A DNA stretch of 64,000 nucleotides from Pseudomonadota bacterium (GTDB lineage: Bacteria; Pseudomonadota; Gammaproteobacteria; Burkholderiales; Burkholderiaceae_B): contig JAEZBO010000010.1 in the NCBI GenBank assembly GCA_023427085.1, positions 1 to 64,000 on the forward strand, in the 5' to 3' direction. Under the pieces are notes generated by a model. That model did no database searches, was not told the DNA's origin, and was given only the letters and a program-made list of their open reading frames with translations. Position numbers and translations under genes: made by a program. Below, in pieces: positions 41,863 through 53,543 of the stretch. Position 1 is the stretch's first letter. Each line of letters opens with the position of its first letter.

Positions 41863-42609
41863 ATGACGGTAAGTCCAGGCGGTTCGAAGACGTGGACGGA
41901 CGAAGGGGTCGTTCGTTCACCATTGGCTGGGGAATCCATGCGCGCATTGGAGCGCCACGACAGCGTGCACCCTTCGCTCGACGGCGAGGCGGGCGAGGCT
42001 GACCAGCGGAGCGCGCCGCGCTTCACGCTGCTGATTCGTGCGGCCAAGCTGACGAGCCCCGATTGCGAGTTCCTGTGCGTGGTGCGCGACGCATCCGAGA
42101 CCGGCGTCAGCGTGCGCCTGTTCCATCCCTTGCCGCCCGACATCCCGCTCACCCTCGAGCTGCCCAACGGCGACCGGCATGCCCTGGAGCGGGTATGGGA
42201 ATCCGAAGGCAAGGCCGGTTTCAGCTTCGCCGAGCCGACGAGCTTCGAACGGCTGGTCGAAAGCCCGAGCCGGTTCAGCAAGCGCGCGGTGCGCGTGCGG
42301 CTCGAAGTGCCGTGCGATCTCCTGGCGGGGCTGCGCTGGGTCGGCGCGACTATCGGCAACATCTCACAGCAAGGTGCGCTGATCCGCACGCAGGAGCGAC
42401 TGTCGCTGATCCAGCGCGTCAAGCTGCGCGCCCCGGGGATGCCCGAAGTCGCCGGCAAAGTCCGCTGGCGCCGCAACGACGAGTATGGCCTCAGTTTCGA
42501 AGATACCTTCCAATTCGCCGAGCTGGCGACACTGGTCTTCGAGCTACAGCGGGCCGACACTTCGCGAACCCCGGCCAGGCCGAGCCTCCATCTGCCGAAG
42601 TCCGCTTAG
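41863..42609 (+). CDS. protein with two PilZ-type domains
   Basis: A 248-residue protein with two PilZ-like beta barrels. The first is RSAPRFTLLIRAAKL...VVRDASETGVSVRL, the second KRAVRVRLEVPCDLL...IGNISQQGALIRT; in each an arginine-rich strand precedes a D/N-x-S-x-x-G motif, the c-di-GMP-binding pair of the family. The second site has Asn for Asp. A role in c-di-GMP control of motility, surface polysaccharide or cell cycle is likely; the partner is unknown. ATG 41938 is a possible later start. Confidence 0.82.
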   Translation: MTVSPGGSKTWTDEGVVRSPLAGESMRALERHDSVHPSLDGEAGEADQRSAPRFTLLIRAAKLTSPDCEFLCVVRDASETGVSVRLFHPLPPDIPLTLELPNGDRHALERVWESEGKAGFSFAEPTSFERLVESPSRFSKRAVRVRLEVPCDLLAGLRWVGATIGNISQQGALIRTQERLSLIQRVKLRAPGMPEVAGKVRWRRNDEYGLSFEDTFQFAELATLVFELQRADTSRTPARPSLHLPKSA

Positions 42610-42614
42610 CCGTT

Positions 42615-43103
42615 TCAGGCCGGGCGGAACTTCATCGCCAGGCCGTTCATGCAATAGCGCAGGCCGGTCGGCCTCGGGCCGTCGTTGAAGACGTGGCCGA
42701 GATGGCCGCCGCAGTCGGCGCAGTGGATCTCCTTGCGGGGATAGCCCAACTTGTAATCGGTCTTGCTCGCGACCGCGCCGGGCAGCGGGCGATAGAAGCT
42801 GGGCCAGCCGGTGCCGCTGTCGAACTTGGTGTCGCTCGAATAAAGTTCGTTGCCGCAACCCGCGCAAACGAAAGTCCCCTTGCGCTTTTCCTTGTCCAGC
42901 GGCGAGCTGAACGGTCGCTCGGTGTTCTCCTCGCGCAGGACGGCATAACGCGCGGGCGACAGCCGGCGCTTCCACTCCGCATCGGTGTAGGACACCTTGT
43001 AGGTCTTGGCCTGGGCGGTGCCGCCGCACGCGGCGAGGACCGGAAGGGCGATGCCCGCGCCTAGCCAGGCGAGGGCCGAACGGCGGCTGGTCGGATGCGT
43101 CAT
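42615..43103 (-). CDS. msrB: peptide methionine (R)-S-oxide reductase MsrB, exported
   Basis: A 162-residue MsrB reducing the R-epimer of methionine sulfoxide. The catalytic cysteine is residue 151 (LRYCMNGLAM), and the structural zinc is held by C80/C83 (CAGC) and C128/C131 (CADC). The N-terminus carries twin arginines in MTHPTSRRSALAWLG and a lipobox LAAC at 23-26, so it is probably a Tat-exported lipoprotein acting in the periplasm, complementing the exported MsrA at 830. Start ATG 43103. Confidence 0.95.
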   Translation of the reverse strand: MTHPTSRRSALAWLGAGIALPVLAACGGTAQAKTYKVSYTDAEWKRRLSPARYAVLREENTERPFSSPLDKEKRKGTFVCAGCGNELYSSDTKFDSGTGWPSFYRPLPGAVASKTDYKLGYPRKEIHCADCGGHLGHVFNDGPRPTGLRYCMNGLAMKFRPA

Positions 43104-43112
43104 GGCCGAATC

Positions 43113-44399
43113 CTATAGCACATTTTCCGGCTTCTTGCCGAATGCCGAGGCAACGAGGGCAGCAAGCCCGCGGTTCCGCCTCACGCCCTGCGGCCCCGAT
43201 TTCATCACGCGCTTGCGGAACAGCGCGGCCCCGAGGCGGATGAACACCAGCACCCACGCGATCTGCCAGGCGAGCGCAAGCGCGTGGGGCCAGAGCGCAT
43301 CGTGCTGGGCGGCGCGGGCGATCATCGCGAACGGGGAGCTGAGCGGAAAGCCGATCGCGGCCCACTCGATCGCAGTGCCCGGTTCGCCCATGGCCAGCGT
43401 GGCGAAGAAGAACAGCAGGACCTGAAGCATCGTGACCGGCATCGACAGCGTCTGGACCTCGCGCACGGTCGTGGCGAGCGAGCCGACCGCGAGGAAGATC
43501 GAGCCGAGCAGGAGATAGCTCATCGCGAAATAGGCGACCCCGAGCAGCAGGAAGGCCGGCCAGCCGACGCCCGGTCCCGGAAGGTTGCGGAGATCGAACG
43601 CGCCGCCGAACAGGCCTTCGAATCCCGCCAGCCCGAGCAGCCCACCGATCATCGTGGCCCAGACCGCGATGCCGACCAGCGAGATCGCGAGCATCGCGAA
43701 CAGCTTGCCGAGGAAGACCGCGTCCATCGGAATCGCGGCGGCGAGGATCTCGATGATCTTGTTGGCTTTCTCCTCGACGAGGTTCGACAGCACCATGCCC
43801 GCGAGCAGCATCGTCAGCAGGAACAGCAGGAGCTGCCCGGCCTGCGCGGTGCGCAATCGCGCGCGCTGCTCGCTGGCGCCGCTGGTGGCGACGGTCTCGG
43901 TCCGGACGGGCGGGAAAGCGTGAGCGGGGCCCCGCGCCTCGGCGGCGATCAGGCCGACCGGCCCGCTCCACCAGGCGAGCCCCTCGGTGACGGTAAGGCG
44001 CGGCGCCGCGGGCGTGCCGGTCAGGACGGCGGCGAGGCTGCCTTCGCGGCGAGCGAGGACCGCATCGGCGGGGTAGCTCTCGCCCGGCTCGAGCCGCCGC
44101 AGCACGACGACCTCCGGGATCGCCGGCCCGAGCTGGGCACGCAGCCGTTTCGCCGCGCGCAGCATCGCCTCGGCGTCGGCGGCCTGCATCGCGATGCCGA
44201 TGTGCGGGTTGGCGGTGGCGCTGTCGACGCGCTGGCCGATCCCGCCCGCAAGCGCGCCGACCGCGATCGGAAACAGCGGGCCGAGCAGGAAGAAGAAGAA
44301 CGCGCGGCTGAACAGGATCGCGACGAAATCGCGCCGCGCCACGACGTAGGCGGCCTTGAGCAGGGGGAGGCGACCGCCGCGCGCGGGCGTGTCATTCAT
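43113..44399 (-). CDS. ABC transporter permease (ABC-2/NatB type)
   Basis: A 428-residue ABC-2 permease: one helix near the N-terminus (FFFFLLGPLFPIAVGAL), a large extracytoplasmic domain of about 150 residues, then five further helices including LFLLTMLLAGMVLSNLVEEKANKIIEIL, a segment diagnostic of NatB-like Na+/drug exporters. Start ATG 44399 overlaps the ATP-binding gene's stop (ATGA). It forms an exporter with that gene; the cargo is unknown. msrB begins 10 bp downstream. Confidence 0.9.
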   Translation of the reverse strand: MNDTPARGGRLPLLKAAYVVARRDFVAILFSRAFFFFLLGPLFPIAVGALAGGIGQRVDSATANPHIGIAMQAADAEAMLRAAKRLRAQLGPAIPEVVVLRRLEPGESYPADAVLARREGSLAAVLTGTPAAPRLTVTEGLAWWSGPVGLIAAEARGPAHAFPPVRTETVATSGASEQRARLRTAQAGQLLLFLLTMLLAGMVLSNLVEEKANKIIEILAAAIPMDAVFLGKLFAMLAISLVGIAVWATMIGGLLGLAGFEGLFGGAFDLRNLPGPGVGWPAFLLLGVAYFAMSYLLLGSIFLAVGSLATTVREVQTLSMPVTMLQVLLFFFATLAMGEPGTAIEWAAIGFPLSSPFAMIARAAQHDALWPHALALAWQIAWVLVFIRLGAALFRKRVMKSGPQGVRRNRGLAALVASAFGKKPENVL

Positions 44400-45355
44400 G
44401 GCACCGGCTCCGGCTCGGCGCCGAGCGCCTGCGCGGCCGCTTCGCCGGCAATGGCGACGAACGCATCGTGCAGGCCGGCGCGCTCGATCGACAGCGAGAG
44501 GATGCCGGCGTCCCCTTCGATCAGCGCGCGCAACAGCGGTTCGACCCCGCTTTCGGGCAAGGGGAAGTGCCAGAACCGGCCCTCGTGGTGCACGTCGCGG
44601 GGCAATGCCGCGCGCCAGGGGCCGTCGGAATGGCGCGTCTCGAGCCGGACTTGCGGGCGGATGCGGTCGCGCGCAGCGTCGACCGATCCGGCATAGGGAA
44701 CTTTGCCCCCGGCGATGATCGCGACGCTGTCGCACAGGCGTTCGGCGTGGGCGATGACGTGGGTCGAGAAGATCACCGTGGTGCCGCGCGCCGCGAGATC
44801 GCGGATCAGCCGCTCGAGCTTGCCCTGGTTGATCGCGTCGAGGCCGGAAAACGGCTCGTCGAGGATGACCAGGCGCGGCTCATGCACGAGCGTGCCGAGG
44901 AGCTGGACCTGCTGTGCCATGCCCTTGGAAAGCTGGCGAATCTGGCGCTCGGCCGCGTAGCCGAGCCCGTTCGCCTCGAGCAGCTCGCGGCCCTTGCGGC
45001 GCCCCTCGGCCAGCGGCAAGCCCCGCAGCGCGCCCATGAAGGCGATCGCGTCGTAGGCCTTCATCGAAGGGTAGAGGCCGCGCTCCTCCGGCAGGTAGCC
45101 GATCCGGCGCGCGATGGCCTGCGGGTCGGCGTGGCCCAGCACGCGGCGTTCGCCTTCGTCGGGATCGATGATGCCGAGCAGCATGCGCAGCGTGGTGGTC
45201 TTGCCCGCGCCGTTGGGGCCGAGCACGCCATAGATTGCACCTTGGGGAACGGCGAGGTCGACTCCGTCGACCGCCAGCGCGCCGTCGAACCGCTTGACCA
45301 GCCCGCGCGCCTCGATGGCGAGATTGCCCGTGTCAGCGCGTTCCCCTAGCCCCAT
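44396..45355 (-). CDS. ABC transporter ATP-binding protein
   Basis: A 319-residue ATPase partner of the ABC-2 permease. Walker A is [11 protein letters not shown], the signature region is [12 protein letters not shown], Walker B is [12 protein letters not shown] with the switch His in [10 protein letters not shown]; a C-terminal domain of about 100 residues is typical of the NatA/DrrA group. I start at ATG 45355. It is divergent from queG, with 43 bp between the proposed starts, so the two promoters must lie very close together. Confidence 0.93.
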   Translation of the reverse strand: MGLGERADTGNLAIEARGLVKRFDGALAVDGVDLAVPQGAIYGVLGPNGAGKTTTLRMLLGIIDPDEGERRVLGHADPQAIARRIGYLPEERGLYPSMKAYDAIAFMGALRGLPLAEGRRKGRELLEANGLGYAAERQIRQLSKGMAQQVQLLGTLVHEPRLVILDEPFSGLDAINQGKLERLIRDLAARGTTVIFSTHVIAHAERLCDSVAIIAGGKVPYAGSVDAARDRIRPQVRLETRHSDGPWRAALPRDVHHEGRFWHFPLPESGVEPLLRALIEGDAGILSLSIERAGLHDAFVAIAGEAAAQALGAEPEPVP

Positions 45356-45398
45356 ATGCACCGTGTTAGGCGGTTCGAACGAAACGGAGCAACTGATT

Positions 45399-46472
45399 TT
45401 GGCCGATGCGGCGGCGCTGGCGGACTTGAAGGAACGGCTCGTGGCCGAGGCGCGCTCGCTCGGCTTCGCGACGATCGGCTTCGCGCCCGCTGCAGACGAC
45501 CCGGTACGTGCGGAGCGGCTGCGCGAATGGCTTGCCGAAGGTGCGCACGGCGAGATGGCATGGATGGCGGACCGTGCCGACGTCCGCCAGGGGCCGCAAT
45601 CGATGTGGCCCGAAGCGCGCAGCGTGATCGCGCTTGGCATGAGCTATGCGCCGGGCGTGGACCCGCTGGCCATGGAGGGCGACCCGGAGCGGGGCCGCAT
45701 CTCGGTCTATGCGCAAGGAGTCGACTATCACGACACGGTCAAGAAGGCGCTGAAAGCGCTCGCCCGCTGGCTGGTGGCGGAGGCAGCGAAGCTGGGGTTG
45801 GAGACGCAGCTCAAGGTTTTCGTCGATACCGCGCCTGTGATGGAAAAGCCGCTCGGCGAAGCGGCCGGGTTGGGATGGCAGGGCAAGCACACCAACCTGG
45901 TCAGCCGCGAGCACGGTTCGTGGCTGTTCCTGGGCGCTATCTACACCACGCTGCCGTTCGAGCCCGATGCGCCTCACGACGCACGGTGCGGCTCGTGCTC
46001 GGCCTGCCTCGCGGCCTGCCCGACCGATGCCTTCCCCGCGCCTTACCGCCTCGATGCGCGGCGCTGCATCTCCTACCTCACGATCGAGCTGAAAGGTCCG
46101 ATCCCGCACGAATTCCGCGAGGCGATCGGAAACCGCATCTATGGTTGCGACGATTGCCTCTCGGTCTGCCCGTGGAACAAGTTCGCCCAGACCGCCGCGC
46201 GGCACCGCGCGTTCCTGCCGCGCGCCGAGCTGGCCGCGCCGCGCCTCGACGAGCTGCTCGCGCTCGACGATGCCGGTTTCCGGCGGCTGTTCTCGGGTTC
46301 GCCGGTCAAACGCATCGGCCGCGACCGGTTCGTTCGTAATTGTCTCATCGCGGCGGGGAACAGCGGCAACCCGGACCTCGAAAGCCCGGTGCGCGCCTTG
46401 CTCTACGATCCCGACCCGGTCGTGGCGGAAGCGGCCGACTGGGCGCTGGAACGGCTTACAGCATCTCCTTGA
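45399..46472 (+). CDS. queG: epoxyqueuosine reductase QueG
   Basis: A 357-residue cobalamin- and iron-sulfur-dependent enzyme for the last step of queuosine tRNA modification. Two 4Fe-4S motifs are present, [16 protein letters not shown] and [13 protein letters not shown], with the family's [25 protein letters not shown] before them. No ATG is in the right place: I choose TTG 45399, preceded at 8 nt by ACGGAGC. The 3' end overlaps the convergent flavoprotein gene by 17 bp. Confidence 0.94.
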   Translation: MADAAALADLKERLVAEARSLGFATIGFAPAADDPVRAERLREWLAEGAHGEMAWMADRADVRQGPQSMWPEARSVIALGMSYAPGVDPLAMEGDPERGRISVYAQGVDYHDTVKKALKALARWLVAEAAKLGLETQLKVFVDTAPVMEKPLGEAAGLGWQGKHTNLVSREHGSWLFLGAIYTTLPFEPDAPHDARCGSCSACLAACPTDAFPAPYRLDARRCISYLTIELKGPIPHEFREAIGNRIYGCDDCLSVCPWNKFAQTAARHRAFLPRAELAAPRLDELLALDDAGFRRLFSGSPVKRIGRDRFVRNCLIAAGNSGNPDLESPVRALLYDPDPVVAEAADWALERLTASP

Positions 46473-47685
46473 GCGGCACCTCGGCGTCCATGAGCCGCTC
46501 GGGCTCGACCGTGGCCTTCGCCTCGATCAGCTTGCGGCCCTGGACGTAATCCTTGGTCCGGTTGACGCAATCGAGCGCGATCACCTGGCCGTTTCTCAGG
46601 TAGATCACCGAGATGCTTCGTTCGGCCGGGTCGCCGCGCAGCACGGCGGCATCGTATCCCATGTTGAATCCGACGGTCTGGAGGCGCAGGTCGTACTGGT
46701 TCGACCAGAACCACGGCATCGCTGTGTATGGCTGCGGATAGCCGCAGATGGCGCGCGCGACGGTATTGGCCATGTCGTTGGCGTTCTGCACGCTCTCAAG
46801 CCGGATGACAGCGCCGTTGGCCCAGCGATTGGCATGGGCAGCGCAGTCGCCGATCGCGTAGATGTCGGGCAGGCTGGTGCGACAGAACTGATCGACGTCG
46901 ACGCCGTTGGCGCCGGCTGCTCCGGCGGCGATCAGGGGCCCGATCGCCGGGACGATGCCGATGCCGACGATGGCCATGTCGCAGGGCAACTCCTCGCCGC
47001 CCGACAGGCGAACAGCGGTAATCCGGTCGCCGTCGCCCTCGAAGGCTTCGATCTCGGTGCCGAGCCGGATGTCGACGCCATGCGAGCGGTGCTCCGCTTC
47101 GTAGAAGCCGGCCAGCTCGGCGCCTGCGACACGGGCGAGGAGGCGGCTTTCCTTCTCGATCACGGTGACTTCGCAGCCGCGCTTGCGAAGGGCAGCGGTG
47201 ACCTCGAGGCCGATGTAGCCTCCGCCAATCACCACCGCTTGTCTGGCGTCGGCGTCGAGCTCGGCGCGGAGCCGGTCGGTGTCGGACTTGTCCCGCACCG
47301 CGTGAATCCCGCCGAGTTGTGCACCCGGACACGAGAGCCGGCGCGGATCGCCCCCCGCGGCCCAGATCAGCGTGCCGTAGGAGACTGCCTCGCCGCCCGT
47401 CACCGCGACGCTCTTCGCCGCCGGATCGACCTTGGTGACCGTGCTGCCGAGCATCAGCTCGATCGCGCGCTCGGGCCAGAATTGCGGCGGTCGGATCAGG
47501 ATGCGCTCGAACGGCTTGTCGCCGATGAGATATTCCTTCGACAACGGCGGGCGCTCGTAGGGTGGCTCGCTGTCGCGGCCGACCAGGAGGATCGAACCTT
47601 CGAACCCGTGTTGGCGCAGCGCGATCGCTGCTTGTGCCCCGCCGTGCCCGGTGCCGACGATGACGATGTCCGCGTTGCGCGCCAT
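46456..47685 (-). CDS. FAD-dependent ferredoxin reductase-like protein
   Basis: A 409-residue flavoprotein of the ferredoxin/rubredoxin reductase group that serves P450s and ring-hydroxylating dioxygenases. FAD motif [18 protein letters not shown], the family's [16 protein letters not shown] motif [16 protein letters not shown], and [10 protein letters not shown] with the C-terminal reductase domain [13 protein letters not shown]. It could pass electrons to the P450 at 26538 via an unlinked ferredoxin, but the 19-kb distance makes this speculative. Start ATG 47685. It converges with and overlaps queG by 17 bp. Confidence 0.9.
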   Translation of the reverse strand: MARNADIVIVGTGHGGAQAAIALRQHGFEGSILLVGRDSEPPYERPPLSKEYLIGDKPFERILIRPPQFWPERAIELMLGSTVTKVDPAAKSVAVTGGEAVSYGTLIWAAGGDPRRLSCPGAQLGGIHAVRDKSDTDRLRAELDADARQAVVIGGGYIGLEVTAALRKRGCEVTVIEKESRLLARVAGAELAGFYEAEHRSHGVDIRLGTEIEAFEGDGDRITAVRLSGGEELPCDMAIVGIGIVPAIGPLIAAGAAGANGVDVDQFCRTSLPDIYAIGDCAAHANRWANGAVIRLESVQNANDMANTVARAICGYPQPYTAMPWFWSNQYDLRLQTVGFNMGYDAAVLRGDPAERSISVIYLRNGQVIALDCVNRTKDYVQGRKLIEAKATVEPERLMDAEVPLKEML

Positions 47686-47701
47686 TCTCCCGCTCCCGCC
47701 C

Positions 47702-50700
47702 TCAGCGCTTAAGCAGGGTGCGCGCCTGGCTCGCGATCTGCGCCAGCATCGCAGGCGAGAGTGGCGCAGCGCCCTGCGCGCGGCCGATCATGGTACGGAA
47801 CTGGCCGATCTCGGTTGCGTGGCGAGTGGCCCACTCCTCGATCAGGGCGACCGGATCCTCCTTGGCGCGCTTGCCCTTGGCAAGCCCGCGCAGGAATTCG
47901 AAGCGCATCTGCTGGAAATCGCGCGCGACACCAGCGACGAGCAGGCGCTCCCACGGGTCCGAAGGCACCATGAGCGAGGCCTTCTGCTGCGCCCAGTCGA
48001 GCCCGAGCCGCTCGCCGAGATCGCCGAATGCTTCGGTAAGCCGGATGGGTGGAACGCCGGTGTCGCGGGCCAGGCGGGCCAGCCCGATCGCCCCATCTAT
48101 CGCGAAGAGCTGCGCCACCATCGCGGCGATCTTGCCCGGCGCGCCGGCCTCCATGAGATCCACGGCGATCGCCTCGGCATGGCTGCGCGCTTCCTTGGCG
48201 AGCAGGTCGTCGACGTGGTCGACGAGTTCCGTCACGCCCGGAGCCACGTCGCCGACGAGCTGCGACGGCGATTGGGCCGACCCGCCGGCGCGCAGCAAGT
48301 CCGCCATGTGACCGCGCAGCGCCGAGGCGGCGCGTTCGAACAACTGGATGCGCGCACCCTCGGGCATTTGCGCGGTCTCGATCGCCTGCCAGATCTCATC
48401 CATTCCGAGCAGGCGCGAAGCGCCCACGAAGGCAGCGGCGACCCGCTCGATCCCCGTGCCCTCTTCTTCGGCCAGCTCGAAGGGATGGACCATGCCCATC
48501 CGGTTGACGATCTTGTTGGCGACGACCGTCGCGACGATCTCGTTACGAAGGCGGTGCGACAGGATGCGCTTGCGGAACGACTCCTGCATCGCTTCGGGGA
48601 AATCGCCAAGCAGCAGCGGTTCGGCGGCCTCGTCGGCCGCGATGTCGCTTGCCTCGATCGCGGCCTGCAGGACGAGCTTGGAACTCGACAGCAGCACAGC
48701 AAGCTCGGGCCTGGTCAGCCCTTGCCCGTCGGCCGCGCGGCGCGCGAACACGTCCGCGGTTGCGAGCCCTTCGGTCTGGCGGTCGAGGTCGCCGCTTTCC
48801 TCGAGCTTCTCGATCAACCGAAGCTGCGCGCCGACCGCACGCGGCCCGCCGTGCTCGGCGATCGAGAGCGCGAGCGCCTGCAGCCGGTTGTCCTCGAGAA
48901 CCAGCGCGGCGACCTCCTCGGTCATTGCTTCGAGCAACTCGACGCGCTTCGGCTCGGAGAGCTGGCCGGCGCGCTTGGCAGCCTCGAGCGCGATCTTGAT
49001 GTTGACCTCGTTGTCCGAGCAGTCGACGCCCGCCGAGTTGTCGATGAAGTCGGTGTTGTTGCGCCCGCCGCGCCCCTCGTTGCCGACGAGCGCGAACTCG
49101 ATCCGGCCCGCCTGCGTGACGCCGAGATTGGCGCCCTCCCCGATCACGCGGGCGCGGACTTCGTTGCCGCTGACGCGCAGCGCGTCGTTGGCGGGATCGC
49201 CGACCTGTTGGTGCGCCTCGTGGCTCGCCTTGATGTACGTGCCGATGCCGCCGAACCAGAGCAGGTCGACCGGCGCCTTGAGGATCGCGTTGATCAGGCT
49301 GTCGGGGTCGATCTCGGAGGCCTCGATGCCCAACACGGCGCGCGCCTCGCGCGAGAGCGGGATCGACTTGAGCGTGCGCGGGAAGACCCCGCCGCCCTTC
49401 GATATCAGCTTCTCCGAATAATCCGCCCAGCTCGATCGCGGTAGGTCGTAAAGCCGCTTGCGTTCTTTCCAGCTCGCCGCCGGGTCGGGATCGGGATCGA
49501 TGAACACGTGGCGATGGTCGAACGCGGCGACCAGCTTAATCGCCTTGGATTGCAGCATGCCGTTGCCGAATACGTCGCCCGACATGTCGCCGCAGCCGGC
49601 GACGCGCACGGTTTCGCGCTGAACGTCGATCCCCAGCTCGAGGAAATGCCGCTGCACCGAAATCCACGCGCCGCGCGCGGTGATGCCCATTTCCTTGTGA
49701 TCGTAGCCCTTCGAGCCACCGCTGGCGAACGCGTCGCCGAGCCAGAAATCGTGCTCGGCTGCGATGGCGTTGGCAGTGTCGGAGAAGCTCGCCGTGCCCT
49801 TGTCGGCGGCGACGACGAAATAGGGATCGTCGGCGTCGTGGATCACCACGCCTTGCGGATGGACGATCTTGTCCTTCACGATGTTGTCGGTGATCGACAG
49901 CAACGAACGGATGTAGAGCTTGTAGCTTTCCCTGCCTTCGTTTGCCCAGGCGTCGCGGTCCTCGGCGGGATTGGGCAGCTGTTTCGGATAGAAGCCGCCC
50001 TTTGCCCCGGTCGGGACAATGACGGCATTCTTCACTCGCTGCGCCTTCATCAACCCCAACACCTCGGTGCGGAAGTCGTCGCGCCGATCCGACCAGCGGA
50101 TGCCGCCGCGCGCGACGGGCCCGGAGCGGAGGTGGATGCCTTCGACGCGCCGCGAATAGACGAAGATCTCGCGCCAAGGCACCGGCTTGGGCAAGTTCGG
50201 GACGAGCGAGGAATCGAACTTGAACGCCAAGGCGTCGGCGCCCGCGGGCGCGAAGGCGTTGGTGCGCAGGACGGCCGAGACGACACCCCAGTAGAGCCGC
50301 AGCAGGCGATCGTCATTGATCGCCGTCACGCCGGCGAGGCCGGCGCGGATCGCGTCTTCGGCCTTCTCGGACGCTGCGGTTCGGTCGCCGTCGAAAGCCG
50401 GATCGTGCCGCACGCGGAACAAGTCGATGAGCGCATGGGTGACCGCCGGTGCACCGCGCAGCGCGTCAACGACGGTGTAGATCGTGAACGCGATTCCCGC
50501 CTGGCGGAGATACCGGTACATCGCGCGGAGCCAATCCGCTTCCTGCGCGGTGAGGCCGGTGCCGATGATGAGGCGGTTGAAGACGTCGTCCTCAGCCTTG
50601 GCGTTAACAACCCCGCTAACCGCGCTCTCGATCGCGCGGGCGCGTTCGAGCAGAGGCGCAGACGGTTCGCCCTTGGGCAAGCCGAGCCGGAAATCGTGGA

Positions 50701-52420
50701 TCGTTCCCGCGTCGGGGCCGGAGATCTCGGTCGGCTGTTCGAACAGGACGCGGAAGCCGAAGTTCTCGAGCGCCGGGACCGCGTCGGACAACGGCATCGA
50801 TCCGCCGAGCTGGTAGATCTTGAGCCGCAATTGGTCGTCAGGGTCGTCGCCATGGCGATAGAGCCGCGCATCGCGGCCGAGCGGGCGCGTGCCTTCGTCG
50901 CCCGCCAGGCCGCGCAAGCGCTGAATGTCGCGCGCCGCTTCGACGGCGCCATAGGCGGCGCGGTAAGCTTGCGGGAACGCCTCGGCGTAGCGCGTGGCGA
51001 GCGCGGCCGCACGGGTGGGCTCCTCGCGTTCGGCGAGCGCAGCCTCGACCGCATCGCCCCAGCCGCGCAGCATTTCCTGCAGTTGGGCCTCGATCGCCGC
51101 CGCGTCCGGGTTCCCGGCGCGCGAACGGAAGTCGAGAACGTAACGCAGCACCGCGAGGGTGCCGCCCTCGATCTGCAGGCTCCAATCCAGGGTGTCGGCG
51201 CCGGTCGTCCGTTCGAGCAGCTCCTGGATGCGCAACCGCGCCGCGGTCGACATCAGATCGCGCGGCAGCCACACGAAGGCGAACAGGTGCCGCTTGAGCG
51301 GCGCCGTGACCAGCGCGAGCCGGGGGCGCGGCCGGTCGGCCAGGGCCATCGTCGCGGTCGCCACGCTGGCGAGATCTTCGCGCGAAAATCCGATCACGAG
51401 GTCGTGAGGCAGGACGGTCAACGCGTGGACCAGGGCCTTGGCGTCGTGGCCGCCGGGCTGGAACTCCAGCTCCTTGGAGATGGCCTCGAGATGCCGGCGC
51501 AGCACCGGCACGTTCTCCGGCGTGGCGCCGAGCGCGGCGCTCGTCCACATTCCGGCATGCACCGACAGCGCGGCGATCTTGTTCTTCTCCACCAAGGGAA
51601 TGATCAGCAAATCGAGCGGCACACGCCGGTGCACGCGCGAGACGCGGTTGGCCTTGATGATCAGCGGGGCGGCGCCGCGGTTCTTCTCGAACCAGGCGAA
51701 AGCGCGGTCGTAGGTGTCTTCGGCGACCAACTCGCGCGCGCTCTTGCGGCAGATGCCGAGCCGCTGGGTTTCCTTGCCGTCGCGCTGGCGGGTGACGTGG
51801 CCGAGCACGGTCAGCATGCCGCGTTCGAACCAGCGGAGCAGCTCGGCCCCTTCGGCGTCGGTGACGCGGTCGGCGTCCTCCGCCAGCAGCTCGCGCATCT
51901 TCGGCCAGTCGGACACCGCCGCTCGAACGTCGCCCAGCGTGGCGGCGAGCTCGCGCTCGAGCGTGCGGCGTTGCTTGGCCTCGATCCGGTCGGTCTCGAG
52001 GTAGATCATCGATTCGGAAACGCCCTGCGCATCGCCATCCGGCAGGGCGGTCAGGCGGCCCGAGGCATCGCGCTTGGCGGTCAGGATCGGGTGGAGCAGG
52101 AGATCGATTCCCATGCCCTGCGCGGCCACGGTCGCGGAGATCGAATCGCCCAGAAACGGCATGTCGCGGTTGACGACCGCGATGCGCGTGGCGCGATGCG
52201 TTCCGCCGGCGGAGCGGACCTGCACCGCGGCCTCGCCCTCGGCCCGTTCGCGCGCCGTTTCGAGCAAAAACACGGCCGCTTCGTCGAGACGTTCCGGGGT
52301 GAGCTCGGGTTCGCCAGGCAGGAGCGAATCAGCCAAATGCTCGCGCAGCTCCCGGGCCAGCTTGCGCTCCGCTGTCGACAAGTCCTTGAAAGTATTATCC
52401 TGCTTCAGCGCCGTTGCCAT
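47702..52420 (-). CDS. NAD-dependent glutamate dehydrogenase, large (GDH180-type)
   Basis: A 1,572-residue enzyme of the large NAD-GDH class that oxidatively deaminates glutamate to 2-oxoglutarate. The catalytic core is seen as [39 protein letters not shown] followed by [15 protein letters not shown] and the nucleotide-binding [17 protein letters not shown]. Long N-terminal ACT-like and C-terminal helical regions match the family. ATG 52420 is used; the upstream GTG 52426 adds two residues. It is monocistronic between two other minus-strand genes. Confidence is high. Confidence 0.96.
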   Translation of the reverse strand: MATALKQDNTFKDLSTAERKLARELREHLADSLLPGEPELTPERLDEAAVFLLETARERAEGEAAVQVRSAGGTHRATRIAVVNRDMPFLGDSISATVAAQGMGIDLLLHPILTAKRDASGRLTALPDGDAQGVSESMIYLETDRIEAKQRRTLERELAATLGDVRAAVSDWPKMRELLAEDADRVTDAEGAELLRWFERGMLTVLGHVTRQRDGKETQRLGICRKSARELVAEDTYDRAFAWFEKNRGAAPLIIKANRVSRVHRRVPLDLLIIPLVEKNKIAALSVHAGMWTSAALGATPENVPVLRRHLEAISKELEFQPGGHDAKALVHALTVLPHDLVIGFSREDLASVATATMALADRPRPRLALVTAPLKRHLFAFVWLPRDLMSTAARLRIQELLERTTGADTLDWSLQIEGGTLAVLRYVLDFRSRAGNPDAAAIEAQLQEMLRGWGDAVEAALAEREEPTRAAALATRYAEAFPQAYRAAYGAVEAARDIQRLRGLAGDEGTRPLGRDARLYRHGDDPDDQLRLKIYQLGGSMPLSDAVPALENFGFRVLFEQPTEISGPDAGTIHDFRLGLPKGEPSAPLLERARAIESAVSGVVNAKAEDDVFNRLIIGTGLTAQEADWLRAMYRYLRQAGIAFTIYTVVDALRGAPAVTHALIDLFRVRHDPAFDGDRTAASEKAEDAIRAGLAGVTAINDDRLLRLYWGVVSAVLRTNAFAPAGADALAFKFDSSLVPNLPKPVPWREIFVYSRRVEGIHLRSGPVARGGIRWSDRRDDFRTEVLGLMKAQRVKNAVIVPTGAKGGFYPKQLPNPAEDRDAWANEGRESYKLYIRSLLSITDNIVKDKIVHPQGVVIHDADDPYFVVAADKGTASFSDTANAIAAEHDFWLGDAFASGGSKGYDHKEMGITARGAWISVQRHFLELGIDVQRETVRVAGCGDMSGDVFGNGMLQSKAIKLVAAFDHRHVFIDPDPDPAASWKERKRLYDLPRSSWADYSEKLISKGGGVFPRTLKSIPLSREARAVLGIEASEIDPDSLINAILKAPVDLLWFGGIGTYIKASHEAHQQVGDPANDALRVSGNEVRARVIGEGANLGVTQAGRIEFALVGNEGRGGRNNTDFIDNSAGVDCSDNEVNIKIALEAAKRAGQLSEPKRVELLEAMTEEVAALVLEDNRLQALALSIAEHGGPRAVGAQLRLIEKLEESGDLDRQTEGLATADVFARRAADGQGLTRPELAVLLSSSKLVLQAAIEASDIAADEAAEPLLLGDFPEAMQESFRKRILSHRLRNEIVATVVANKIVNRMGMVHPFELAEEEGTGIERVAAAFVGASRLLGMDEIWQAIETAQMPEGARIQLFERAASALRGHMADLLRAGGSAQSPSQLVGDVAPGVTELVDHVDDLLAKEARSHAEAIAVDLMEAGAPGKIAAMVAQLFAIDGAIGLARLARDTGVPPIRLTEAFGDLGERLGLDWAQQKASLMVPSDPWERLLVAGVARDFQQMRFEFLRGLAKGKRAKEDPVALIEEWATRHATEIGQFRTMIGRAQGAAPLSPAMLAQIASQARTLLKR

Positions 52421-52562
52421 GCGCACAGTCTCCCGCCGGTCCCTCTAACCGGTCAACGACCTGGCGGGGACGCTCGTTCCTGCGGCTCGCCTTACAGCGA
52501 AGCAGCGGCGGGGACACCCCCAATCGGTTTCGGTTGAAACCAGCTTGGAGAGGGCTCGAGGG

Positions 52563-53543
52563 CTAAGCGAGGGCCTTCTGGGTCAAGTCGAGCGAGCGGC
52601 AGCGGGCGGCGGGATCGTAGGTGGCGCCGGAGACGATAAGCTCGTCGGCACGCGTCCGCTCGACGAAGCGGGCGATCCGCTCGCGCACGGTCTCGGGCGC
52701 GCCGACCGCACGGGCCTGCCCGAGATGTTCGAGCATGGCGCGCGCCGGCTCGGGCAAGGTGTCGCGATAGTTGGCGACCGGCGGCGGCAATTTGCCGGGA
52801 TCGCCGCTACGCAGGCGGACGAAGGACTGGTCCTGGCTCGAGGCGAGCAGCTCCGCCTCCTCGTCGGTGTCGGCGCAGATCACCGTCATCGCCGCCATGG
52901 CATGCGGCTTGTCGAGGAAGGGCGAGGGTCGGAACTGACTGCGATAGGCAGACAGCGCGGCGTCGAGGTGATCGGGCGCGAAGTGGCTGGCGAAGGCGTA
53001 TGGCATCCCCAGCCGCGCCGCGAGTTGCGCCCCGAACAGGCTCGAGCCGAGCATCCACATCTCGACTTTGGCGCCGAAGCCGGGCGTCGCCACGATCGGC
53101 AGATCGACGTCGCCGGTGAACAGCGCGCGCAGCTCGACCACGTCCTGCGGGAAGTATTCCGCAGCCTGGTGCAAGTTCTTGCGCAGAGCCTGCGCGACGA
53201 TTCCGGCGGCGCCGGGTGCGCGGCCGAGGCCGAGATCGATCCGCCCGGGAAACAGGCCGTCGAGCGTACCGAACTGCTCGGCAATCACGAACGGGTTGTG
53301 GTTGGGCAGCATGATGCCGCCCGCCCCGATGCGGATGGTCGAGGTCATGTGCCCGATATGCGCGAGCACGACCGAGACAGCTCCTCCTCCGACCCCGGCG
53401 GTGGCGTGGTGCTCGGCAACCCAGAACCGTCGATAGCCCGCCTGCTCGGCGGCTGCCGCAAGCTTGCCGCTCTCCTCGAGCGCCTCGCAGATGCCGCTTC
53501 CCTCGCGGATCGGGACGAGGTCGAGAACGGACAGCGGAATCAT
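52563..53543 (-). CDS. LLM-class flavin-dependent oxidoreductase
   Basis: A 326-residue bacterial-luciferase-like monooxygenase. LSVLDLVPIREG at the N-terminus, GYRRFWVAEHHA, GAGGIMLPNHNPFVIAEQFGTLDGLFPGRIDLGLGRAPG and a C-terminal GAPETVRERIARF are all characteristic of the MsnO8/YhbW subgroup. FMNH2 or F420 would be used; the substrate is unknown. Start ATG 53543 overlaps the stop of the TPR protein (ATGA), so they are cotranscribed. Confidence 0.92.
   Translation of the reverse strand: MIPLSVLDLVPIREGSGICEALEESGKLAAAAEQAGYRRFWVAEHHATAGVGGGAVSVVLAHIGHMTSTIRIGAGGIMLPNHNPFVIAEQFGTLDGLFPGRIDLGLGRAPGAAGIVAQALRKNLHQAAEYFPQDVVELRALFTGDVDLPIVATPGFGAKVEMWMLGSSLFGAQLAARLGMPYAFASHFAPDHLDAALSAYRSQFRPSPFLDKPHAMAAMTVICADTDEEAELLASSQDQSFVRLRSGDPGKLPPPVANYRDTLPEPARAMLEHLGQARAVGAPETVRERIARFVERTRADELIVSGATYDPAARCRSLDLTQKALA

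Noticed and set aside
49508..52537. 1,009-codon plus-strand frame inside the NAD-GDH gene
   Set aside because: It is the antisense shadow of a 1,572-residue enzyme with clear motifs; no known family is visible in it.
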